Positions 33,796 through 43,224 of a DNA stretch of 64,000 bases are shown in pieces (the stretch's first letter is position 1; each line of letters starts with the position of its first letter). The translations under genes and the position numbers were made by a program. Below the pieces are notes generated by a model that did not search any database, was not told the DNA's origin, and saw nothing but the letters and a program-made list of their open reading frames with translations. The stretch lies in NCBI GenBank assembly GCA_023409735.1, contig JAEYRB010000062.1, positions 48,016-112,015 on the forward strand. Reading direction: 5' to 3'. The DNA comes from Bacillota bacterium (lineage in GTDB: Bacteria; Bacillota; Clostridia; Acetivibrionales; DTU013).

Positions 33796-34260
33796 ATGAA
33801 CATAGAATACATAAACCCTTTTATTGAAGCAAGTCAAATAGTATTGAAGCAGATAGCGTCCGCAGATGTAAAAATCGGCAAAGTGTTTTTGAAGAATTCT
33901 CCTTATAAAAGTGAGGATATAGTAATTATGGTCGGTCTTACCGGAAACATACGAGGACAGGCAATTTTTACAACCGGCAGAACATATGGAATGAAGCTGG
34001 CATCTAAAATGATGATGGGTATGGAAGTAACAGAATTAGACGAGATGTCAAAAAGTGCAATTTCTGAGATGGCCAACATGATTATGGGTAATGCAGCGAC
34101 TATATTTTATAATAAAGGTTTTAATATAGATATTACTCCCCCGTCACTACTTATGGGAGAGAACATGTTTATTACGCCAAGCAAGATGCAAACTATAAGT
34201 ATACCTCTTCTGATCGACGGTGATAATGTAATTAATCTGGATATTTCCATGGAGGTTTGA
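33796..34260 (+). CDS. cheX: CheX-type CheY-phosphate phosphatase
   Basis: The 154-residue protein is a CheC/CheX/FliY-family phosphatase of the CheX type. The catalytic ExxN motif is present once, E91 and N94 in SEMANMIMGNAA, as in dimeric CheX. GLTGNIRGQAIFTT and KLASKMMMG are also typical. CheX removes phosphate from CheY-P. No chemotaxis gene is nearby; it sits alone after spoVA genes and before a pseudogene on the other strand. ACAGGTGGG is the ribosome-binding site. Confidence 0.87.
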   Translation: MNIEYINPFIEASQIVLKQIASADVKIGKVFLKNSPYKSEDIVIMVGLTGNIRGQAIFTTGRTYGMKLASKMMMGMEVTELDEMSKSAISEMANMIMGNAATIFYNKGFNIDITPPSLLMGENMFITPSKMQTISIPLLIDGDNVINLDISMEV

Positions 34261-34287
34261 TTTGGTGATCGAAGCTCTTGAGCAGAA

Positions 34288-36353
34288 TTAAGCTTTTGGT
34301 GTACTGCTGAAAAGCTTTCTGATCGAGTCATATATTTCAATGTAGGTTGCCGGATTTGAGCGTGAGCTTTTTCCTATAGGCGTCTGATCAATCATAACAA
34401 CACCGCGTAATTGCTCAAAACCTTTTATTTCATCAAGCTCTCCGGCTTGTATTGAGGGATCTGTAAATATTGCTGCAAGCTTGTTATAAAGGACATCATT
34501 TATAAGAGTACTTTTGCCGGAGCCTGACACACCAGTTACTGCTGTAAGACAGTTTAAAGGTATTCTGGCGCTGATTCCTTTTAAATTGTTTGCCCTAGCA
34601 CCTTTAATTTCAATATACTTAGTAAAGTCCTTTCTTTCTGTTCTTATCAAGGTGGCCTTCATTTTCTCTGTAAGGTAATAGCCGGTATGTGACTTGGGAT
34701 TGACGGCAAGTTCATATGCTGTTCCATACCCTACGATCTCACCGCCATTGGTACCTGAACCGGGTCCGATATCAATAATAAGATCGGCCTCTCTCATAAT
34801 GTCTTCGTCATGTTCAACAACAATTAATGAATTACCTTTGTCTCAAAGCCTTTTTAATATCTTTATGATACCTTCAGTATCTTTGGAATGAAGGCCAATA
34901 GTAGGTTCATCCAGCACATAGATCATATCCACAAGATCAGAATCTAAAATTTTCATAAGCCTGAGCCTTTGAGCTTCACCACCGGAAAGTGTGTTGGATA
35001 CTCTTGCAAGGCTTAGATAACCAACTCCTATGTCAATGAGCAGTTGGAGCCTGTAAACTATTTCTTTTATGATGCGGTTTTCTATTTCTTCCTTTATACT
35101 AACAGAGGAGGTCTTTTGAAAGAATTCCAACAAATCGTAGATAGTCATTTCGCTTAGCTCTTGAATGCTTTTACCCCTAATAGTGTAGAGCAGTCTATTC
35201 CTCTTCAGTCTAGAACCGGAACATTCCGGACAGGTGCAGCTTATGGTGAGGCTTGAGTCCTCAAGCTCAAACATTTGTTCAATACTTGCTTTCCTCAATG
35301 CATTTACCCTTTTTATATGGTTAACTAATCCCTCAAACTTCTGATAACGTGCTTTTAACCCCTCCATATACGGCTTGATTTTTATTTTGCTATCCGTGCC
35401 AAAAAGAAGAATGTTTATTATTTCATGGGGAAGTTCGCCAACAGGTGTTTCAAGACTAAAGCCGTAATGCTCCGAAAGGCTTTCGAGAATTATTCTGTTT
35501 CCTACAAATCTATCCTTTTGACATTTCCAACCCAAGAGGTTAATAGCGCCTTCAGATATACTTTTGCTCTTGTCCGGCAATATCAGATCAGGATCTATCC
35601 TGTAATAGGTGCCTATTCCTGTACAGGTAGTGCAAGCACCAAACGGTGAATTGAAGGAAAAAGCGCTTGCAGATTGTTCGTGCAGCACTAAACCGCAATT
35701 CGGGCATCCCAATCCTTCAATAGGATATCCGTTTGCAGTAATATATAAAAGTCCATCTCCCATTTCTGTGGCCTTTACAATAGAAGAATAAATTGCCTTG
35801 CTAATGTTTTTTTGGATATCACGATTGAGCTTATGTGTACCTGTGTGTAGGACTCGTGCGAGTCGCAGGCTTCGCATGGGTCTTTATATACAAGAGCTGA
35901 GATATCAACCTCAGTCATCTCGGGAAGAGAACATAGGCAGTCGATGATCTGCTTTTTTGTGTATACAGCTGTAATTGAAGAGCAAAACGGGCATTTTGCA
36001 TCACCGGCTCTTGAGAAAAGCAGGCGCATATAGTCATAAACAGAGGTAATTGTTCCAACAGTTGAGCGGGAATTAGGTGTACCCTTCTTTTGTTCTACTG
36101 CAACTACAGTTGAAAGACCTTCGATGGAGTCTACCTCGCTATCTCGTATGTTTCCAAGATAATGTCTTTCAAACGGTGAAAAGCAGTCAAGCAGTCTTCT
36201 GCGACCTTCCATGAAAATTGTATCGAATACGAGCGAAGACTTCCCCGAACCGCTTACACCGGTTACTACAACAAGCTTGTTTCGTGGAATTGTAACAGTA
36301 ATATTTTTTAGGTTATTGTGGCGAGCGCCTTTTATAACAATGTTATTTTCCAT
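34288..36353 (-). pseudogene. UvrA-like ABC ATPase, disrupted
   Basis: Three pieces on the minus strand together resemble the short UvrA paralogues (two ABC domains with zinc-binding cysteines). Piece one (36353 to about 35875) holds VVTGVSGSGKSSLVFD and CPFC. A frameshift near 35870 leads to piece two (to 34843) with CPNCG, CTTCTG, LSGGEAQRLRL and VLDEPTIGLH. A TGA at 34843-34845, where the family has arginine (CGA) after ILKRL, interrupts the frame, which continues in phase with DKGNSLIVVEHDED. Piece three has the second Walker A but stops soon after SRSNPATY, so the second signature, Walker B and their zinc module are missing. Truncation, nonsense and frameshift together indicate a dead gene. 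Confidence 0.88.
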
Positions 36354-36444
36354 CAGTTCATATCCCGGTTGTACATTATACCTTGATAGTGGATGGCAGT
36401 GGTTTTCACAAGCTAAATTACTCTATCATTCAAGTTTTCTGAAT

Positions 36445-37269
36445 TCATACTTTGTCGGCAGGAAGGTAATCAGCTCTTAGCTTAAATTCATCCATGCACA
36501 TCATGGCTGTCAGATGATCAATACAATTCTCCGGGTATCTTAGAAGCTCTGCAGTTTCATCTAGCAGATGGACTTCTTCACAATTTAGCTTTTCAAGCTC
36601 TTTTAATGATATATTAGATTCCGTACAGTAAAACACTTCACTGCCTGTAATACATGCCAGATCACAGCACAGGTTATTTAATATGTAGCTCGATCCCCAA
36701 TAGTCGCCCCAGCCGAACTTTTCCGGATCCAACTCTTTTTTGCGGGCACCCTGCCAGGCCCTGCCGGATAAAACGAAATCGTCGTCTGATATGTTATATC
36801 TTCTTGTGTCAGGGTCTACCAGCTTCCATTTATCATCACTTGTGTCCAGGTACTCGCAGATCCAGTGGTCGATGAAGCTTCCATCATTTTTAATATATGG
36901 TGCAAAGCCTACTCTCACCCGACATGGTATTTTTTTGTGCTTCAAAATGGAGGCAAGCAGGATTGAGTAGCTTCTGCAGGTTACAATGATACGCTCATCA
37001 GGCGTCCTTTCGTTTATTAGGGTTCCAGGGCACCTCTCATTTAATGCTTGTAGCATGGATGCTACGGTCTGCAGCCTAAAGTCCTCTCTTTCGATCTTCC
37101 TTTTTATAGCTTTACTGAAGTTGTTTGCCATAACTATATGGATCAGCTGCTTGTGTATCACTTCACAAATTTCAGGTATTGTATCAGGCAGGCTGTCATA
37201 CATCCACCTGTATTCACCCGGATCTGTAAACCTACTTGTCTGAAGCCAGAACTCATTATTATTTGACAT
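36445..37269 (-). CDS. Transglutaminase-like domain protein
   Basis: The 274-residue protein has the transglutaminase-like Cys-His-Asp triad: cysteine in IIVTCRSYSILLASIL, histidine in FIDHWICEY and aspartate in WKLVDPD. It has no signal peptide or membrane segment. Bacterial members are usually thiol hydrolases or amide-forming enzymes of unknown substrate. ATAAGGAGG precedes the ATG on the minus strand. It is probably independent of its neighbours. Confidence 0.8.
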   Translation of the reverse strand: MSNNNEFWLQTSRFTDPGEYRWMYDSLPDTIPEICEVIHKQLIHIVMANNFSKAIKRKIEREDFRLQTVASMLQALNERCPGTLINERTPDERIIVTCRSYSILLASILKHKKIPCRVRVGFAPYIKNDGSFIDHWICEYLDTSDDKWKLVDPDTRRYNISDDDFVLSGRAWQGARKKELDPEKFGWGDYWGSSYILNNLCCDLACITGSEVFYCTESNISLKELEKLNCEEVHLLDETAELLRYPENCIDHLTAMMCMDEFKLRADYLPADKV

Positions 37270-37315
37270 TGTTGTCCTCCTTATATACTTTTTGGATTAT
37301 AATATAAATTTTTTG

Positions 37316-38380
37316 CTAACACTTACTGAATAGCTCTACAGCCTTGCGCATCATGCTGATCACATCCACTTCATATGGACATCGCTTCATACAAGCTCTG
37401 CATTCAATGCACCCTGCTGCATTTGTCTTAAGTGAATTGTATACGCTGTTTAGGCTTCCATCCTTATCATATGGTGCTTTGTCGACCATGCGGAGGACCT
37501 CTCCTATGTTGATACCGGAGGGACAGGGCTGGCAGTGGTTACAGTAAACACAGCTTCCTTTCATGCCCTTACCGTAAGCTTCGATCAACTCGGAAAAATT
37601 TATTTCTTCTGAAGTGGCACTATAATACTTAAGTGCATCCTGAAGCTCACTATTGCTTTTGACACCGGCAACAAGACAAGCAACTCCGGGCTGAGCAAGG
37701 CAATAGCTTATACATTTTACCGGAGCTATGGCTCCATGATTGCTACAGGACTGAAGAAGCTTACCCCCCGCGAAGGGCTTCATAGCAACAAGACCGATGT
37801 TCCTTTCAATGCATTCCAAGAACAGCTCTGACTTTCCCGGTGTTGCATCCTTTTCTACATTGACCGGGAACATAAGGACATTTATTTTATTGCCGCGTAC
37901 TGCTTTTAAAGCAGCGGGTACAAGATGACCGCTCATACCTATAAAGCGTGCTTTACCTTCCGCTTGAAAGCGAAGTGCTAGATCGACCAGACCGCCGGGT
38001 TCAAAGTCCTTTAGCCTTTCTGAGTTTACATTATGTATCATAAGTATATCTACATAGTCGGTGTTTAACCTTTTCAACAGGTCAAGAAAGTACCTCTCGC
38101 TTTCTTTTTTATTTGTGGTCTTCTTATATTGACCGTTTGCTTCAACACTTCCCAGGTGACCGGCAATAATTACTTTATCCCTTTTGCCGGCTAATGCTGC
38201 ACCAAAACTATCACGGTACTCCTGAAAGGCAAAAAGAAGGTCTATGTAATTGACCCCATAGTCAATAGCCTCGTGAACCACTGAAGCAATGTTTTCTTTT
38301 GATGTTCCATTCAGGTATTCTGTACCAAGACCTATTTCACTAACATCCAGATTTGTGTTTCCAAGCTTCCTATACCTCAC
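37316..38380 (-). CDS. Aldo/keto reductase with C-terminal 4Fe-4S domain
   Basis: The 354-residue protein has an aldo/keto reductase TIM barrel (GNTNLDVSEIGLGTEYLNG) fused to a ferredoxin-like tail with cysteine groups CVYCNHCQPCP and CIECRACMKRCP. The canonical catalytic tetrad is altered: the segment that is DTAxxYG in active reductases reads DLLFAFQ (Phe for Tyr), and the lysine position reads GH instead of TK; the histidine of ILMIHN is kept. The start is GTG. It diverges from a WYL-type regulator, which may control it. Substrate unknown. Confidence 0.85.
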   Translation of the reverse strand: MRYRKLGNTNLDVSEIGLGTEYLNGTSKENIASVVHEAIDYGVNYIDLLFAFQEYRDSFGAALAGKRDKVIIAGHLGSVEANGQYKKTTNKKESERYFLDLLKRLNTDYVDILMIHNVNSERLKDFEPGGLVDLALRFQAEGKARFIGMSGHLVPAALKAVRGNKINVLMFPVNVEKDATPGKSELFLECIERNIGLVAMKPFAGGKLLQSCSNHGAIAPVKCISYCLAQPGVACLVAGVKSNSELQDALKYYSATSEEINFSELIEAYGKGMKGSCVYCNHCQPCPSGINIGEVLRMVDKAPYDKDGSLNSVYNSLKTNAAGCIECRACMKRCPYEVDVISMMRKAVELFSKC

Positions 38381-38497
38381 AGTCCTCGCCTTCCTTGTTT
38401 GAAATTTTATTCCTTTGTTTACAATCTATATAAATAAGTATAAAATGGAATTGTTGACAGCTGTATGTCAACAATTATTAACTTATTGGAGCTTTTT

Positions 38498-39454
38498 ATG
38501 AGATTGCATAGACTTATTGCTATCATTTTGTTGATCGAATCGAGGGGAACAGTTAAAGCCAAGGAATTGGCAGATGCTTTAGAAACCTCCGTGCGTACTG
38601 TTTATAGAGATATTGATATTTTGTGCGAATCAGGTATCCCAATTACTGCAGCAACAGGACCAAACGGTGGAATAGGTTTTGTTGAGGGGTATCACATAAA
38701 CATTGGAAAGCTGCACTGTGATGATGTAATCAACCTGTTTTTATGTGGCATTGGAATCCGGCCCGATGAGCAGAGTGAATCCAGCCTTAGACTGAAAAAT
38801 GCGCTGCTTAAGCTGGAGGATAGCCTGCCGGCCCAGTACGTTCCGGATATTAAAATTGCAAAGGAGAGATTCTTTTTTGATCCGACTCCATGGTGGGAGG
38901 AAAGGACTCCGGTGTATAATCTGGACATTATAAGAAGATCGGTATGGCAGTCAAAAAAGCTTAAAATATTTTACCTAAAAGTAAACGGCGAGTCAGCATG
39001 GCGTGTGATTCATCCATACGGCCTTGTTGTAAAGACAATGGATTGGTACATGGTAGGTTATTGCGAAAGCAGCGGTGAAATCAGAACCTTCAGATGCGAC
39101 AGGATGACAGTTGCGCAAATTGTTGATGAAGCCTTCAGCTATCCGGAGGATTTCCATTTGGAAAGCTATTGGACACAAAGTTCAAATGAGTTCAAGGAGA
39201 CTTGCAGGGAGAAGGAATATTATCCTGTTGAAATCAGGCTGAATGTGAAGAATGCCGCTTTGCTGAAAAATTATGAGGTTATAGATAAGCGTGCAGATGG
39301 TGAGATAATATATACTACTATTAATTTGTACTCATTTGAAATAGCTAAACTAAAGGTGCCGGACATGATAGGAAGGTCTGAAATAATTACTCCGTTCGAG
39401 CTAAGATGCCACGTAAAAGGCTTGTTTAATGAGATTATAAAATTGTATAAGTGA
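38498..39454 (+). CDS. HTH/WYL-domain transcriptional regulator
   Basis: The ~318-residue protein has a DeoR-like N-terminal helix-turn-helix (TVKAKELADALETSVRTVYRDIDIL) followed by a WYL domain (KLKIFYLKVNGESAWRVIHPYGLVVKTMDWYMVGYCE). WYL domains bind ligands, often nucleotides or nucleic acids. ATG 38498 has TTGGAG upstream; ATG 38465 is possible but has no ribosome-binding site. Divergent to the aldo/keto reductase gene with about 117 bp between them. Confidence 0.88.
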   Translation: MRLHRLIAIILLIESRGTVKAKELADALETSVRTVYRDIDILCESGIPITAATGPNGGIGFVEGYHINIGKLHCDDVINLFLCGIGIRPDEQSESSLRLKNALLKLEDSLPAQYVPDIKIAKERFFFDPTPWWEERTPVYNLDIIRRSVWQSKKLKIFYLKVNGESAWRVIHPYGLVVKTMDWYMVGYCESSGEIRTFRCDRMTVAQIVDEAFSYPEDFHLESYWTQSSNEFKETCREKEYYPVEIRLNVKNAALLKNYEVIDKRADGEIIYTTINLYSFEIAKLKVPDMIGRSEIITPFELRCHVKGLFNEIIKLYK

Positions 39455-39573
39455 AGTTGCAGAGCTAGGCATCTAAATTTGCTAATGATCCACTGCGTTC
39501 TCTTTGGAATGATGTGCTTTTCAGCATTAGCTGCTGCTTCAACTTGAGCTTTATTAAGGCAATGTTCATATTA

Positions 39574-39738
39574 GGGCATTTGCGATGTGCCATTTTTAAA
39601 GTTCTGCTACACGATATATTGCGGATGAGCATGCAGTAAGTCATCATATTCTGCTATACGAAATATAGCAGATGAACATGCAGTAGTTCATTATATTTCG
39701 TTTTGCTAAATTATTTAAGGTTACATCGCAATTGTCTT
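39574..39738. repeat. MITE-like element, copy 2 (expanded)
   Basis: The left end GGGCATTTGCGATGTGCC and right end TTACATCGCAATTGTC are inverted, and the right part shares TTTTGCTAAATTATTTAAGG with the other copies. This copy is about 165 bp because an inner ~50-bp unit, starting TCTGCTACACGATATATTG and again TCTGCTATACGAAATATAG, is duplicated in tandem. ATATTA occurs on both sides (39568 and 39739), a possible target duplication. Non-coding. The rest of the gap 39455-39867 shows nothing recognisable. Confidence 0.7.
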
Positions 39739-39867
39739 ATATTAATAAAAACTGTATAAGGCTGTTTTTTCATGGTAGAATAATGTAGAGTTTGTATTTT
39801 AGATGGATTTTTTACATTAGCTTTTGTTATGTGCTGCAGAAAATTATGTAGAAATCAGGAAAACTGT

Positions 39868-40596
39868 ATGGATACAGCAGATAAACAGCTGACAGCGTCA
39901 AATGATAATGAAAATACTACGAACAGTGCAACAAATAACACTTTAGGAAAAGCTGTGCTGCTTATTGCAATTCTAATGAATCTTGCCGTTACTGTATTGG
40001 CTTTTATCGGCGCAGTAACCAGCTTCAGACGAAACGGTGCCGGCATGCTGCAGTATTATACTGTGGAAAGCAATTTGTTTGGCGCTGCTGCCTGCGCTAT
40101 AATGGCAGTATTGTTGCTTCGTAAAATGATAAGCGGTAAGGAAGTACCGGCTTGGGCAGCGATCCTTAAATATATGTCTGTATGCTGCTTATCATTAACC
40201 TTTCTTGTTGTTGTCACAATTCTTGCTCCCATGAACAATGGAATGGGTGGTTATAGGGCTTTGCTCACGCACGATGATATGCTGTACCTTCATCTCTTAT
40301 GCCCGGTATTGGCATTTGTGTCCTTTTTGCTGTTTGACAATATTCCATTCAGAACGATAAAAATGGCATGTATATCGCTGATTCCTACAGTTTGCTATGC
40401 TGCAGTGACTACCACACTTAATGTTATTCGTGTCATGGTTGGTCCGTATCCTTTTCTTTATGTATATGAACAGCCGCTGTGGATGTCATTTGTTTGGTTT
40501 ATGCTGATATTTGGCGGGGCCTTTGCTATTGGTGCTTTTCTTGCGCGTGTAAAGCAGGTACCCGGAAAGAGTAAAGGCTTAGCAAACTTGAGCTGA
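39868..40596 (+). CDS. Six-helix membrane protein, Pr6Pr-like
   Basis: The 242-residue protein has a short hydrophilic, Asn/Thr-rich N-terminus and six or seven membrane helices. The segment MLQYYTVESNLFGAAAC resembles the FT-x-SN motif of Pr6Pr/FAR-17a-like integral membrane proteins. No function is known for bacterial members. ATG 39868 follows ATCAGGAAA; the frame opens at 39829 without a ribosome-binding site. Confidence 0.7.
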   Translation: MDTADKQLTASNDNENTTNSATNNTLGKAVLLIAILMNLAVTVLAFIGAVTSFRRNGAGMLQYYTVESNLFGAAACAIMAVLLLRKMISGKEVPAWAAILKYMSVCCLSLTFLVVVTILAPMNNGMGGYRALLTHDDMLYLHLLCPVLAFVSFLLFDNIPFRTIKMACISLIPTVCYAAVTTTLNVIRVMVGPYPFLYVYEQPLWMSFVWFMLIFGGAFAIGAFLARVKQVPGKSKGLANLS

Positions 40597-40869
40597 ATTA
40601 TTAGCAAGTAGTAAAATGCCCGGTCAATGATGTATAGGCCAGCAGCAAGCTGGAAGTGCTGCAGCAAATTTCGGATGTTGATTTAAGCAGGTTAGCAGTA
40701 AAATATAATTGCATACTGTTGTCATTAGTAGTAATATGAGTTATCTAATAAAGCTGGTGATTCATAGCAATACCAGAATACAGATGTATCGACTATATGG
40801 TAAAGTATTATACTGTGGCGCTGAAAGCTTATATTTATAAGCACTGCCCTGGATAGAAAGGATTAAAAA

Positions 40870-41463
40870 ATGTACAGTGATATTAAAATTCGTGTTGCAG
40901 CTGCAGAGGATGCAGGTGATATACTGGCGATATATGCCCCCTATGTAAGGAGTACTGCTATCTCCTTTGAATATGAGGTCCCCTCTATAGATGAGTTTAC
41001 AGAGCGGATCAGGTGTGTGGAAGAGAAGTATCCATATCTGGTTGCGGAAGCGGAGGGCGAGATCATTGGGTATGCCTATGTGAGCGCCTTTAAAAAGCGT
41101 CCGGCCTACCACTGGGCAGTTGAGACCTCTATATACATAAAAATGGATAAGAAGAGGCTTGGAATAGGCCGCAGGCTCTATGAGGTGCTAGAGAATATAC
41201 TGAAGGCTCAGGGGATTTTGAACCTTTATGCCAGCGTTGCTTTTATCGAAAAAGAGGATGAGTATTTGACCAATGACAGTGTCCGATTTCATGAGAAAAT
41301 GGGCTATCAGATCGTTGGCAAGTATAGTAAGTGTGGTTGCAAATTTGGACGTTGGTATGACGTGGTTAATATGGAAAAGTATATCGGCAGCCATGTTGAT
41401 AACCAGCCAAGAGTCAAAGCCTTTAGTGAAATAAAAGATACCATAGATCAATTCCTGGGATAA
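40870..41463 (+). CDS. GNAT acetyltransferase, phosphinothricin/methionine-sulfoximine type
   Basis: The 197-residue protein resembles the PAT family: IRVAAAEDAGDILAIYAPYV at the start, YAYVSAFKKRPAYHWAVETSIYI, and the acetyl-CoA loop KKRLGIGRRLYEVL. Family members acetylate phosphinothricin, methionine sulfoximine or related amino acids. A C-terminal extension of about 25 residues is present. GAAAGGAT precedes the ATG. Confidence 0.85.
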   Translation: MYSDIKIRVAAAEDAGDILAIYAPYVRSTAISFEYEVPSIDEFTERIRCVEEKYPYLVAEAEGEIIGYAYVSAFKKRPAYHWAVETSIYIKMDKKRLGIGRRLYEVLENILKAQGILNLYASVAFIEKEDEYLTNDSVRFHEKMGYQIVGKYSKCGCKFGRWYDVVNMEKYIGSHVDNQPRVKAFSEIKDTIDQFLG

Positions 41464-41530
41464 GCGGATATCAGATATGCCGGAGCCTTCACTTCTTATT
41501 AAGTTGCGTAATGTCAAGATTATTACTGCC

Positions 41531-42544
41531 TTATGTAACATTAGGGAATATTAATTCAATGCCAAATCCACAGCTCAAGGTGTTTTTTGGCTCAAGCTTT
41601 ATTTCAAGTGATAATGCTTCTGCATATTTTTTAGCTAGATACAGGCCCATACCGGTTGCACTCTGACGATTTGGATGATTGCCTGTGAAACCCTTGTCAA
41701 ATATGAATGGTGCATCTTCTGGTGGTACACCATTACCATTGTCCCGAACAGCAAGATGAATTTTGCCACTATTGTTGTCCTGCCGCATAAGAAATATTAC
41801 GACCCCATGCTCAGCAGCGGCATATTTCAGAGCATTGTTCAGAAGCTGTGAAAGCATGAAGTGAAGGACCTTCCTGTCGCTTAAGACTTGAAGCTGCAGC
41901 AAATGAAGCTCAATTTTAATCTTCCTTTCTGCAGCAATTGCAGAAAAATCAGAAACGACTTCATGAATAAATTCGTCCAGCAGGATTCTTGTAAATATAT
42001 AGTCGGCATGTTCAGCCTGCAGTCGCGCGTAGTAGAGAATACGTTCAACATCCTCGCTTATCAGGTGACTTACATATCCCATTCGCTTGTATACGTAGGG
42101 AGACATCTCATCCTTGTGATTCTCCAGTACAAGTGTGGCAAGAGAAATTGGTGTCTTAATTTCGTGTGTCCACTCCTCGATAAACTCCTGATAACTCTTT
42201 AATTCCAGCTGATTTCTATTTATCAGAGCTGCATGCTCTTTCATCTGATGATAAAGCAAATGGATTGTCGGGTGCCACTTTGCATCAGTAATGGAAAGCA
42301 ATTTCTGCTGTGTATTCTCCTCCGGTTCGCTAAGAAATGCCTGCATTGCAGCAACAACCTTTTCATGCTTTCTGAAGTCCGCATAATAGCCTGCCATGAG
42401 GATAATTACGGTAAAGAGTATAATGGTAACAGCAATGCTTCCCAATAATTTTGGATTGGCCAGCCATGTTAAAAATAAAAAGAACAGGTCTGTGATCAGT
42501 AATAGGATCAGCCAATGACTTATACTTTTCATAATGAATTTCAA
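41531..42544 (-). CDS. Bce-type sensor histidine kinase
   Basis: The 337-residue kinase has two N-terminal membrane helices (about residues 10-28 and 35-54) with almost no extracellular loop, the intramembrane-sensing form of BceS-like kinases. The phosphorylated histidine is H127 in EEWTHEIKTP. The ATPase domain has NALKYA (N box), DNGNGVPPED (G1) and GMGLYLAKKYAEAL (G2). Such kinases sense peptide antibiotics through the partner BceAB transporter. The start overlaps the end of the regulator gene by four bases. Confidence 0.93.
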   Translation of the reverse strand: MKFIMKSISHWLILLLITDLFFLFLTWLANPKLLGSIAVTIILFTVIILMAGYYADFRKHEKVVAAMQAFLSEPEENTQQKLLSITDAKWHPTIHLLYHQMKEHAALINRNQLELKSYQEFIEEWTHEIKTPISLATLVLENHKDEMSPYVYKRMGYVSHLISEDVERILYYARLQAEHADYIFTRILLDEFIHEVVSDFSAIAAERKIKIELHLLQLQVLSDRKVLHFMLSQLLNNALKYAAAEHGVVIFLMRQDNNSGKIHLAVRDNGNGVPPEDAPFIFDKGFTGNHPNRQSATGMGLYLAKKYAEALSLEIKLEPKNTLSCGFGIELIFPNVT

Positions 42545-43218
42545 GATTCCGTCACCTCTTTCAGATAATAGCCCTGTCCTCTGACTGTCCGAACAGTGTC
42601 GTCAAGCCCGATTCCTTTAAGGCTCTTTCTAAGACGTGTCATATTGACCTGCAGTATGTTTTCATCTACAAATTTGTCTGTTCCCCATAAAGCCGAAAAG
42701 AGCTCAGCCTGAGAAACGACAGAAGGATGCTTTTCTATCAGAAGCTGAAGAAGTCTGCCCTCCGTTTCGGGAAGAATGATGCATGCATTTTTCCAAACCA
42801 GCTTATACGTATCGATATCTAAGCAAAGCTCGCCTGCCTGAATAATATTCCTGACCTTGCCATAGATCTGCAGAAGCCTTTGAACACGCGCAAGCAGACG
42901 ATCAGGATGACATGGCTTTGTTAGATAATCATCTGCGCCAAGGCCCAGGGCATATAGCTCGTCCGACAATGTATCCCTTGCCGTTAATATCAGAATGGGA
43001 AATGAGATCCTGGCCTTCAGCCATTTACACAGCTCAAATCCTGACTTGCCAGGCAGATTAATGTCAAGCACAATAAGATCGGGTCTGCTATCTATGATCT
43101 CCCTTTCAGGTGCAGAGAAGGAAGAAAGACCCGAAGCACAGTATCCTTTCCTCAAGAAGGTTGTTATAATTTCTTCTCGCAAGTAAATATCATCTTCTAC
43201 CACAAGGATTTTTATCAA
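42541..43218 (-). CDS. Bce-type OmpR-family response regulator
   Basis: The 225-residue regulator has a receiver domain with VVEDD near the N-terminus, phosphorylated D52 in LIVLDINLPGKSG, the conserved lysine in DDYLTKPCH, and a winged-helix output domain (NILQVNMTRLRKSLKGIG, VRTVRGQGYYL). It lies between permease and kinase genes of the same operon. It probably activates the operon through the palindrome at 46077. Confidence 0.93.
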   Translation of the reverse strand: MIKILVVEDDIYLREEIITTFLRKGYCASGLSSFSAPEREIIDSRPDLIVLDINLPGKSGFELCKWLKARISFPILILTARDTLSDELYALGLGADDYLTKPCHPDRLLARVQRLLQIYGKVRNIIQAGELCLDIDTYKLVWKNACIILPETEGRLLQLLIEKHPSVVSQAELFSALWGTDKFVDENILQVNMTRLRKSLKGIGLDDTVRTVRGQGYYLKEVTES

Positions 43219-43224
43219 GCGTTG

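Noticed and set aside
34843..34845. TGA in the UvrA-like gene as a selenocysteine or recoded codon
   Set aside because: The family has arginine there, CGA to TGA is a simple transition, and the gene is also frameshifted and truncated.
38692..38928. Minus-strand frame inside the WYL regulator gene
   Set aside because: Shadow of a well-supported gene; no motif or start signal.
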